DNA from: Nanobdellota archaeon
GTDB taxonomy: Archaea > Nanobdellota > Nanobdellia > Woesearchaeales > BS150m-G63
Assembly: GCA_023137655.1 (NCBI GenBank)
Contig: JAGLOT010000029.1
Coordinates: forward strand, 1 to 7,160
Direction: 5' to 3'
DNA: 7,160 nucleotides
Position 1 is the first letter of the stretch, and each line of letters opens with the position of its first letter. The position numbers were made by a program, and so were the translations under genes. The notes under the pieces were generated by a model. It did no database searches. It saw only the letters and a program-made list of their open reading frames with translations, and had not been told where the DNA came from. Shown here one piece after another: positions 1 to 5,064 of the stretch.

Positions 1-932
1 AATTCTGCTATTAACATTCCATCAACTCTTGCTTTTTCATCATATTCCAAATCAAATAATGAGTTCTTTAGGTTTGTTTTCTCTTGTTCTAAAACCCTTA
101 TTTCCCACATTTGTTCAAAATTCTTTTTCTCAGAATCCTGAATTAAATTATCTAATTCATGAAGTTTAAGATGTTCATTTTTTAAGATGGCAAAGTCTGC
201 ATCACTTAGTGTGATTTCGGGCAGAGGTGTATATTTTACACCTTTTCCAGGATATAATTCAGAAATTTCTCCTTGTACATAACCTGCGACTTTTTTAGCC
301 ATGTTTTTTGAAACATCCTTGGAATCTTTAGTGCCCCAGGTAGTTAATGTTTCTAACCAACCAGATTTAGCAACATCCTGAATTTTACCTTCGGTTGTTG
401 CAGTATCTAAAGCTAAAGAAGAATTTGATGGTGCAAAGGAATCCGCTATTTTTAATGCTTCACCAACTAACTGAACTCCACTTTTGCTTGGGTCTAAAAA
501 TGTTTTAGCAAATCCTTTTCCAACATTAGCACTATTGTAAATAACTTCTGTGGTGTAAAAGCTCATCCTAATAAAAGATTTAATTAAATTCTTTTTATGG
601 CCACTAGCTAATGATGCCTTGTAAGTTTTAGTTTCATCAATCATTAAAGTTCTGATTGCTCTGTCTCTTTCTAATGTGTGAATTTTTGCACCAATTTCAG
701 TAATTCTATCAACAGCAACATAATATTGTTGAGCTTCATAACTTCTTGACATTGGTGCAATCCTATAATCAATATCTGAATATTTTTTCCAATCTTTATG
801 GTAAGAATCTTTCAGATTGCAATCTGCATCATAGGGATCGCTTGCACTTATTCCAGAAGGTCCAAAAAAGAATTCACATCCGGTTAATAATAATAAAGAT
901 AAAATTGATATTGCTATTATTTTTTTCAACAT
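1..932 (-). CDS. Putative membrane-anchored lipoprotein with coiled-coil C-terminal region (partial, runs off left edge)
   Basis: The frame is open without a stop from an ATG at 932 down to the window edge, giving 310 residues and no visible C-terminus. The N-terminus (MLKKIIAISILSLLLLTGC) is a classic lipoprotein signal: two lysines, a hydrophobic run at residues 5-16, then a lipobox L-T-G-C with Cys19 as the predicted lipidated residue, so the mature protein should sit on the outer face of the cytoplasmic membrane. Residues 65-130 look helical. Residues about 243-303 are rich in E/K/L with heptad-like spacing, suggesting a coiled coil. I recognise no enzymatic motif or family. GGGGTG sits 3 nt before the start. 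Next upstream on the same strand is the J-domain gene, 132 bp away. The lipobox is confident; the function is unknown. Confidence 0.85.
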   Translation of the reverse strand, partial: MLKKIIAISILSLLLLTGCEFFFGPSGISASDPYDADCNLKDSYHKDWKKYSDIDYRIAPMSRSYEAQQYYVAVDRITEIGAKIHTLERDRAIRTLMIDETKTYKASLASGHKKNLIKSFIRMSFYTTEVIYNSANVGKGFAKTFLDPSKSGVQLVGEALKIADSFAPSNSSLALDTATTEGKIQDVAKSGWLETLTTWGTKDSKDVSKNMAKKVAGYVQGEISELYPGKGVKYTPLPEITLSDADFAILKNEHLKLHELDNLIQDSEKKNFEQMWEIRVLEQEKTNLKNSLFDLEYDEKARVDGMLIAE

Positions 933-935
933 ATA

Positions 936-970
936 CACCCCATGTAGAAATTATTCTTATAATATTTAAA
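936..970 (-). promoter_or_regulatory. Promoter and ribosome-binding site of the lipoprotein gene
   Basis: On the minus strand TTTAAATATT (970..961) runs into TATTATAAG (964..956). Either is an acceptable archaeal TATA box, centred about 33 or 28 bp upstream of the ATG at 932. GGGGTG (941..936) is a Shine-Dalgarno-like element just before the start codon. The first TATA option gives a very short leader holding the GGGGTG; the second gives an almost leaderless transcript. Confidence 0.4.
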
Positions 971-1044
971 GACTTCGTTACACTCATCTTTAAGAGGTTT
1001 AAATATTTTTATCTGATAATCTTATTTTTTTCAAAATTTAAAAG

Positions 1045-1078
1045 TAAAAATTGATAGTTTAATCTTATAAAATCAATT
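1045..1078 (-). terminator. Stem-loop straddling the J-domain gene stop, followed by a T run
   Basis: Read on the minus strand, AATTGAT (1078..1072) pairs perfectly with ATCAATT (1055..1049) across a 16-nt loop that contains the TAA stop (1067..1065). The second arm runs directly into a short T stretch and further T-rich sequence. This fits an oligo-T archaeal terminator with a weak hairpin. The stem is only 7 bp and AT-rich, so chance is possible. Confidence 0.4.
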
Positions 1079-1601
1079 CTTTTTTGAGAACTTTATGAGC
1101 AACATTTAATTTTTTAAAGGTTTCTGTATCTCCCTTAGGCATGTCAGGATGATGTTCTTTTGAAAGTTTTTTGTAGTTTTTATGAATTGTTTCAAAATCA
1201 TTTGATTTTTCATCTACACCTAACACTTCTCTAGCAGCTTTTCTTTGTGCCATAATATCTACATCTTCCACAAATAATTTTACAAATTCTTCTGAAGTAA
1301 TCTTGGATTCATCTAAAAGACTTAGAAAGTATTCAATAACTTGAAAAACTGTGGATAAATTTTCAACAAAATTTGTTCCTTTATTATAACTAAAGAATAA
1401 ATGTTCTTCAAACATATACCATGAAGCTGAAGCTTGTGCTCTTTTCATAGCAATAACTTCTAATGGGACATCTACATCATCACTTGTTAATCCAAATCTC
1501 TTTAGACTATTGATGATTTTATTTTTGTATTGTTGCCCTCTTCGAGTATGTGAACTACGAACTGTGATTTGTCTGAAATCATGACCTTTAATATTTATCA
1601 T
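1065..1601 (-). CDS. J-domain (DnaJ-like) protein with C-terminal J domain
   Basis: The 178-residue product has its J domain at the C-terminus (about residues 120-178) rather than the N-terminus. It holds the helix II / HPD loop / helix III pattern, with the signature H151-P152-D153 in KEHHPDMPKGD, then TFKKLNVAHKVLKKE as helix III. Established J-domain biology predicts that it stimulates the ATPase of an Hsp70 (DnaK) partner in the cytoplasm; no DnaK, GrpE or zinc-finger domain is present here, so it is not a canonical full-length DnaJ. The N-terminal 110 residues are mostly helical (SASWYMFEEHLFF, STVFQVIEYFLSLL) and I do not recognise them; they may bind a client or confer localisation. 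The start is supported by a TATA-like box about 25 bp upstream. Confidence 0.85.
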   Translation of the reverse strand: MINIKGHDFRQITVRSSHTRRGQQYKNKIINSLKRFGLTSDDVDVPLEVIAMKRAQASASWYMFEEHLFFSYNKGTNFVENLSTVFQVIEYFLSLLDESKITSEEFVKLFVEDVDIMAQRKAAREVLGVDEKSNDFETIHKNYKKLSKEHHPDMPKGDTETFKKLNVAHKVLKKELIL

Positions 1602-1620
1602 TAGTTTGAATATTTATGGT

Positions 1621-1630
1621 CATTTATAAG
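1621..1630 (-). promoter_or_regulatory. TATA box of the J-domain gene (implied leaderless transcript)
   Basis: CTTATAAATG on the minus strand is centred about 25 bp upstream of the ATG at 1601, which places transcription initiation at or next to the start codon. No Shine-Dalgarno sequence precedes the ATG, as expected of a leaderless mRNA. Nearly the same box (CTTTATAAATG) occurs at the same distance before the gene at 5065. Confidence 0.5.
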
Positions 1631-1671
1631 GTTAACTGATATGAATATAGAATAATGTGAAATTTGGGCCA

Positions 1672-2238
1672 TTAATCCCTTATAATCTTACTTTGCTCGA
1701 ATTTAAAGACATCTTCCATGCATTTAATGTCTCTTTTTGATAATTCATCTAGGAAATTAGAAAATATTTCTGCTGTAACCAATGTATCAGATAATGCCCT
1801 GTGTGCTGTTTCATTTGTTAAGTCATAATATTCACATAAACAAGACAATTTTTTACTTGGCAAGTTAGTTAATAATCTATTTGCTAATTTTCTAGTACAC
1901 AATTTCTCATTATTGAAAATAAGATTATGTTCTTCACAATTTTTTAACAAGAAACCATAATCAAAAGTTGCACAATGTGCCACGATTACTTCATTTTCAA
2001 GGAAATTTAAGAAATTAGGTAGAACTTCATGAATTAATGGTTTATTTTTTACTAGTTCATTGTCTATTCCAGTTAATCTGGTTATGAAAGAAGGAATTTT
2101 AACTTCTGGATTGATTAATGTGTGGAATTTATCCACTATCTTTTTATTTTTTATTTTAACTGCTGCGATTTCTGTAATTTTATGTCTGTGTTTAGATAAT
2201 CCAGTAGTTTCTATATCGAGAACAACATAACTTTTCAT
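1672..2238 (-). CDS. DEDDh-family (DnaQ-like) 3'-5' exonuclease
   Basis: This 188-residue protein is essentially one exonuclease domain of the DnaQ/PolC-epsilon type. All three Exo motifs are visible: Exo I as VVLDIETTG (Asp8, Glu10), Exo II as VAHCATFDYGFL (Asp93), and Exo III as AHRALSDT (His146, Asp151). The complete DEDDh set predicts a two-metal-ion enzyme removing nucleotides from 3' ends of DNA or RNA. There is no BRCT, helicase or polymerase domain, so it acts alone or in trans. Residues 41-60 (LINPEVKIPSFITRLTGID) match the conserved stretch following Exo I in bacterial homologues. Proofreading, repair and RNA turnover are all possible. A minus-strand gene ends 62 bp upstream, but a TATA-like box in the gap suggests its own promoter. 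Confidence 0.9.
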   Translation of the reverse strand: MKSYVVLDIETTGLSKHRHKITEIAAVKIKNKKIVDKFHTLINPEVKIPSFITRLTGIDNELVKNKPLIHEVLPNFLNFLENEVIVAHCATFDYGFLLKNCEEHNLIFNNEKLCTRKLANRLLTNLPSKKLSCLCEYYDLTNETAHRALSDTLVTAEIFSNFLDELSKRDIKCMEDVFKFEQSKIIRD

Positions 2239-2258
2239 AATGTTAAAGAATTAGGATT

Positions 2259-2282
2259 GATTTAAAAAATGTGTTATATAAT
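2259..2282 (-). promoter_or_regulatory. TATA-like promoter region of the exonuclease gene
   Basis: Two candidates exist on the minus strand. ATTATATAA (2282..2274) is the better TATA match and would give a leader of about 14 nt without a Shine-Dalgarno sequence. TTTTTTAAATC (2269..2259) is a poorer match but is centred about 26 bp from the ATG at 2238, the leaderless spacing seen at neighbouring genes. The better box abuts a 24-bp imperfect palindrome. Confidence 0.4.
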
Positions 2283-2304
2283 AATCGGAAATATTTCGGA
2301 TTAT
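2281..2304. repeat. 24-bp imperfect palindrome over a stop codon and beside a TATA box
   Basis: The outer arms ATAATC and GATTAT pair perfectly, one G/G position is unpaired, and the core GAAATATTTC is a perfect 10-bp palindrome: 11 of 12 symmetric positions match. It covers the TAA stop (2303..2301) of the upstream minus-strand gene and touches the likely TATA box of the exonuclease gene. It could be a dimeric regulator's operator or a 3'-end hairpin of the upstream transcript. No T run follows immediately, which slightly favours an operator. Confidence 0.45.
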
Positions 2305-2936
2305 GCTACATCCCTTAATCTATTAATTAATCCAGAATAATTTCTTGATGCTTTTGGTTGGTGAGACTCTTTTTCTTTATCGTATAATTTAGTAGCACAT
2401 TCTCTTAAACATTTAGAAGCAAGATCTAAAACACAATCAATATTTTCTGATTTGATTAAATACTCCTTTTTTATGGGATTTTTAGATTTGTCTGTTTTTT
2501 TGGCATCTTGGAGGATTTTTGCATCTTGAATAGTCTTTACATTTTGAAGGATTTTTGCATATATTAAATGATCATCTAAGAATTGTTTTTCTTCTTCTAA
2601 TGAAGGGCATATGGATTGATGCACTCTTAGTATTTCACTTTGATACATTTGTGTTACTTCTGAAGGTAATTGATGGGCATTATGCACTAACCAACCTAAG
2701 GCAAGATTTAATTGATATTTAACATCACTATTGGGCTTACCATTTTGTAAATGATTAGCTTTATCCAAATGTGCGTTAATATGTCTTGCAATATAATCTA
2801 AAGTAACATATACTTTTTCTTCTGGACTTTTAATATTACACCTTGGAGTTCTATAAAATGCCTGATGTGTAGCCATAGTTTTTGTATCAATAGAATTAGT
2901 AGATTCATCATCCGTTATTGGAATTAACCATCTCAT
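2301..2936 (-). CDS. Hypothetical helical protein with tandem hexapeptide repeat
   Basis: I do not recognise this 211-residue protein. No signal peptide or membrane segment is visible. Residues 40-125 look mostly helical (EEKVYVTLDYIARHINAHLD, QLNLALGWLVHNAHQ, SEVTQMYQSEILRVHQ). Residues 127-150 consist of tandem hexapeptides AKILQN, VKTIQD, AKILQD and the degenerate AKKTDK, which probably extend a helix or a flexible linker. The basic C-terminus (residues 186-211) includes SRNYSGLINRLRD. Cysteines at 33, 110, 168, 176 and 180 do not form an obvious zinc site. The ATG at 2936 is preferred over Met21 because a TATA box is centred 25 bp upstream, predicting leaderless transcription. The gene is divergent from thpR and shares its upstream region. 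Confidence 0.8.
   Translation of the reverse strand: MRWLIPITDDESTNSIDTKTMATHQAFYRTPRCNIKSPEEKVYVTLDYIARHINAHLDKANHLQNGKPNSDVKYQLNLALGWLVHNAHQLPSEVTQMYQSEILRVHQSICPSLEEEKQFLDDHLIYAKILQNVKTIQDAKILQDAKKTDKSKNPIKKEYLIKSENIDCVLDLASKCLRECATKLYDKEKESHQPKASRNYSGLINRLRDVA
2487..2558 (-). repeat. In-frame 18-bp tandem repeat (three clear units plus one degenerate)
   Basis: Reading the minus strand from 2558, three consecutive 18-bp units encode AKILQN, VKTIQD and AKILQD; a fourth (2504..2487) encodes the diverged AKKTDK. Units 1 and 3 agree at 16 of 18 bases, while unit 2 agrees with unit 1 at 12 of 18. The period is a multiple of three, so copy-number change would keep the reading frame. Confidence 0.75.
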
Positions 2937-2956
2937 ACCTTTAGAGAAATTAAAGG

Positions 2957-2965
2957 TTATATAAA
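2957..2965 (-). promoter_or_regulatory. TATA box of the hexapeptide-repeat gene (implied leaderless transcript)
   Basis: TTTATATAA on the minus strand, within the near-palindrome GGTTTATATAACC, is centred 25 bp before the ATG at 2936. This is the standard archaeal TATA-to-start distance, so the transcript should begin at or next to the start codon. The GGT directly before the ATG is too close to serve as a normal ribosome-binding site. Because the box is near-symmetric it could in principle direct transcription in either direction. Confidence 0.55.
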
Positions 2966-2984
2966 CCTTACTACTCTAGAATGG

Positions 2985-2994
2985 TATATAAATA
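2985..2994 (+). promoter_or_regulatory. TATA box of the thpR operon
   Basis: TATATAAATA is a strong archaeal TATA box in the divergent intergenic region. Initiation about 26 bp downstream of its centre would fall near 3015, giving a leader of roughly 15-22 nt. GGGAG at 3014-3018 lies right at that predicted start, so it may or may not be included in the mRNA. Confidence 0.55.
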
Positions 2995-3036
2995 GAAAGG
3001 AAAATATTATTAAGGGAGAAAGACTACATTTTGGAT

Positions 3037-3534
3037 ATGGAAGACAAAACCAGGGCATTTATTGCATTAGAATTACCAAAGGATATTCTAGAACATATTC
3101 AAAAATTACAGAAATGGTTAGATATAGATGGTAAGAAGACAAAACCAGAACATATGCACTTAACTATTAAATTTTTAGGGGAATTAACTTCAGAAAAATT
3201 AGAAGAAGTTAAATCTAGGTTAGGTAAGATAAAAATGAATGCTTTAGACGTCAAATTAGGTAAGGTAGGGAATTTTAATAATAAAATTGTATGGTTAGGT
3301 GTTATGAATTCAGACCCTTTACAACAAGCGATAGATGATGCCCTAGAAGGTCTGTTTAAGAAAGAAGGGAGATTCATGGGTCATATTAGTCTTGGTAGGG
3401 CTAAGGAAATTAGAAAAATACCTCATAATAAGAAAAAACTACCATTTAAAGTTCACGAATTTGTTCTCAAGAAATCTACTTTAGGTCCAAATGGGCCAAT
3501 TTATGAAGATATTGAAAGGTACACATTAGGATGA
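3037..3534 (+). CDS. thpR: RNA 2',3'-cyclic phosphodiesterase (2H phosphoesterase, LigT/ThpR family)
   Basis: The product carries the two H-x-S/T motifs that define 2H phosphoesterases: HLTIKFLGEL in the first half and HISLGRAK in the second. The paired histidines should line one active-site cleft that hydrolyses 2',3'-cyclic phosphate ends of RNA to 2'-phosphomonoesters; family members were first described as 2'-5' RNA ligases and may relate to tRNA end processing. The N-terminal strand RAFIALELP is typical of the family. Length is about 165 residues, slightly shorter than the usual 175-190. The frame also opens with TTG at 3031; I prefer the ATG at 3037, since the conserved fold begins a few residues later either way and the upstream GGGAG does not settle the choice. 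An unknown acidic-protein gene follows after 31 bp, probably in the same transcript. Confidence 0.9.
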   Translation: MEDKTRAFIALELPKDILEHIQKLQKWLDIDGKKTKPEHMHLTIKFLGELTSEKLEEVKSRLGKIKMNALDVKLGKVGNFNNKIVWLGVMNSDPLQQAIDDALEGLFKKEGRFMGHISLGRAKEIRKIPHNKKKLPFKVHEFVLKKSTLGPNGPIYEDIERYTLG

Positions 3535-3565
3535 TTATTGGGGAAATAAAATTGTAGGGGATGGT

Positions 3566-4303
3566 ATGTTTGAATCTTTTTTTAAAGTAGAAGAGTGGAA
3601 TAGAGGGATTAAAAAATTGGGGGAATTAGATGAACTAAATGAACGATTGGGCGTTCCAACCAATTCGGAATCTGAACTAAAAGAAGAAACAATAGATGAT
3701 ACAATTAATGAACTTCCTATTGATACATCCTTAAAATCTATGGATTTTTATGTGGTGTCAAATCCTTCGCAATTTGTAGCGGAAAGTGATGCATATATAG
3801 AATTGATTCCAGAACCTGCAGTTATAATTAATGATAAAAAACTAGTGTTTGAAGGGGACAATAGATTTGCTATTGCAAAATCTGCATATTTTGCTAAAGC
3901 ATATAATAATGCACTAAATGTGGGATTCTCTGTGGAGGATGCATATAAATCTGCTTGGATAACTCTTATGGAAAATAATTCAATACTATTTGAAGAAGCA
4001 AGAGTAGAAAAAAGTGAAGGTTATGTTTCTGCAGTAGGTAATGGTTGGGAAGTGGATTTTGAAGGGAACAAAAACCAAGGAATTGATTTGGCTACAGATT
4101 TTGTTAAAGAGTTTAATGACCAATTATTAAGAGATAAATCAGTTATTAATTGCTATAACTCTGCTTGGAAAAAAATTGGTGTGCAAGAATTACCCCTAAA
4201 CAGAGATGGATATGATGAATTACATGATGAGATATTAAGAAGGGATGCATTTGAAAAAGTTACAGGAAAAGATTTAGATGAATATTCTGGTTCTGAATTA
4301 TAA
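3566..4303 (+). CDS. Uncharacterised acidic protein with two ChaB-like helical repeats
   Basis: This 245-residue protein is acidic and lacks signal or membrane segments. Residues 106-134 and 176-204 align without gaps with 10 of 29 identities, including F, K, N, L, the SV pair, Y and a terminal SAW (ending YKSAW and YNSAW), so it contains an internal duplication. Each repeat resembles by eye the ChaB pattern, where an 'AFNxAW'-like helix is followed by a helix ending 'AW..vK'. ChaB is a small helical protein of uncertain role, so this resemblance is a hypothesis, not an assignment. The N-terminal 60 residues are charged and probably partly disordered; residues 61-100 look beta-rich. GGGG lies 5 nt before the ATG. 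The gap to thpR is 31 bp with no clear promoter, so co-transcription is likely. Confidence 0.8.
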   Translation: MFESFFKVEEWNRGIKKLGELDELNERLGVPTNSESELKEETIDDTINELPIDTSLKSMDFYVVSNPSQFVAESDAYIELIPEPAVIINDKKLVFEGDNRFAIAKSAYFAKAYNNALNVGFSVEDAYKSAWITLMENNSILFEEARVEKSEGYVSAVGNGWEVDFEGNKNQGIDLATDFVKEFNDQLLRDKSVINCYNSAWKKIGVQELPLNRDGYDELHDEILRRDAFEKVTGKDLDEYSGSEL

Positions 4304-4429
4304 GCATGATTAAAAGAGAAAGAATTGAAGTTTATTACAGTTTCAACTTATAGATTAGATAATTAGGTAAAAATTCTGGAAGAAAAAAAGTTTGTTGAGT
4401 TTAATAAATATTTTAAGTTAGAATTATAA
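4304..4429 (+). pseudogene. Possible decayed coding remnant after the ChaB-like gene
   Basis: In the frame of the upstream gene, after its TAA at 4301 and a TGA at 4307, the sequence reads as protein-like codons for 18 residues (ending VSTYRLDN). A TAG at 4364 follows, then another 20 residues (VKILEEKKFVEFNKYFKLEL) to a TAA at 4427. The amphipathic, charged composition looks more like former coding sequence than random AT-rich DNA. No start codon with a ribosome-binding site is evident. It may be an eroded C-terminal extension or a dead small gene, but chance is quite possible. Confidence 0.2.
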
Positions 4430-4433
4430 TTCT
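4420..4433. repeat. Perfect 14-bp palindrome upstream of the nuclease gene
   Basis: AGAATTATAATTCT is fully self-complementary and lies 33 bp before the ATG at 4467. Its centre contains TTATAA, so it could overlap the TATA box or be an operator next to it. It also overlaps the TAA that ends the possible coding remnant. Confidence 0.45.
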
Positions 4434-4454
4434 GTTCATCACTTTAAAGTAGGT
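4424..4454 (+). promoter_or_regulatory. Probable promoter of the PD-(D/E)XK gene
   Basis: Two TATA-like elements are present. The AATTATAATT core of the palindrome, centred about 40 bp before the start, implies a leader of about 14 nt. ACTTTAAAGT (4441-4450), itself a 10-bp palindrome, is centred about 22 bp before it. AGGT at 4451-4454 is a weak ribosome-binding candidate with long spacing. I cannot choose between the two. Confidence 0.3.
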
Positions 4455-4466
4455 AGATATTTAAAG

Positions 4467-5012
4467 ATGTCATTTATTTTTAATTCTATGATTGAAAAAA
4501 TTTTAAATCAGACTAGAATGCCATTCAGTGAGCTGGATATATCCCAAGTTAAAGTGGAAGACCCATTAGATTGGAATCAAGTTAGGGGTAGATTAGCAGA
4601 GAGGCACGTTTATGAATGGTTGCAAAGAGCAGGATTTCAGTTTTATGGAAATTCACCCAAGCAGGTTGGAGAATATAAATTAGTTCAAACAAATGGTGGT
4701 ATTGTGGTTTATAAATCAGGTCAACAAATTCATGAATTTGATTTCTTAGGTGAATTGGATGGGCAAAAATTGATCGTGGAAGTTAAATCCCTTAAATTAC
4801 ATGGTTTTAGTGGGAAAGTAGATAGGGCATTATCCATCGCTGATAAAATTTATGATGCTGAAACTGGGTTATTGCTATTTTTTCCAATGTATGGGACTAA
4901 GGTGAATAGTGCAAAACAACTTGAAGAAAAATATTCAAGGGTTAGATGTGTAGATATTGGATTTAATAAAAAACAATTAAAAAGAATGGAAAGGAAATAT
5001 TATTTTCAGTAG
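4467..5012 (+). CDS. PD-(D/E)XK nuclease-fold protein
   Basis: The 181-residue protein shows the core of the PD-(D/E)XK nuclease superfamily. A helix GRLAERHVYEWLQRAGF carries Glu45. EFDFLGELDG supplies Asp92, and the next strand LIVEVKSLK supplies the Glu105-x-Lys107 motif. Asp92 and Glu105 are separated by 12 residues, within the normal range, and the Glu-bearing helix before the core is common in this fold. All presumed metal-binding and catalytic residues are present, so an active metal-dependent nuclease on DNA or RNA is plausible. I cannot say whether it is a restriction-like, Holliday-junction or other repair enzyme; the C-terminus (QLKRMERKYYFQ) is basic and could bind nucleic acid. 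No methyltransferase or helicase is adjacent, and the gene appears to be a single-gene unit. Confidence 0.75.
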   Translation: MSFIFNSMIEKILNQTRMPFSELDISQVKVEDPLDWNQVRGRLAERHVYEWLQRAGFQFYGNSPKQVGEYKLVQTNGGIVVYKSGQQIHEFDFLGELDGQKLIVEVKSLKLHGFSGKVDRALSIADKIYDAETGLLLFFPMYGTKVNSAKQLEEKYSRVRCVDIGFNKKQLKRMERKYYFQ

Positions 5013-5033
5013 TCATAACTATTTAGTGGTAAA

Positions 5034-5044
5034 CTTTATAAATG
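5034..5044 (+). promoter_or_regulatory. TATA box of the helical-repeat gene (implied leaderless transcript)
   Basis: CTTTATAAATG is centred about 25 bp before the ATG at 5065, and no Shine-Dalgarno sequence precedes that ATG. It is nearly identical in sequence and spacing to the box before the J-domain gene, which supports both assignments. Confidence 0.55.
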
Positions 5045-5064
5045 ATTATTTTTAACTTTTTTAA

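Noticed and set aside
746..1054. Plus-strand 102-codon open frame
   Set aside because: It lies mostly antisense to the lipoprotein N-terminus and signal peptide, has low-complexity I/L/F/K composition, and lacks a promoter or ribosome-binding site. The minus-strand frame with its lipobox is far more convincing.
3099..3377. Minus-strand 92-codon open frame
   Set aside because: It is antisense to thpR, whose two HxT/S motifs make the plus strand the coding strand.
4306..4353. 15-codon ATG frame (MIKRERIEVYYSFNL) after the ChaB-like gene
   Set aside because: Too short, no ribosome-binding site, and it overlaps a longer protein-like but broken frame. Not supportable as a gene.
4364..4366. In-frame TAG as a pyrrolysine or readthrough codon
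   Set aside because: The upstream gene already ends at TAA (4301) followed by TGA (4307), and TAG serves as the ordinary stop of the nuclease gene at 5012.
1065..5012. A new defence island built from the exonuclease, PD-(D/E)XK protein and J-domain protein
   Set aside because: The genes lie on both strands with separate promoters. No helicase, methyltransferase, reverse transcriptase, CRISPR array or integrase is present. Co-location of housekeeping-like nucleases is not enough evidence.
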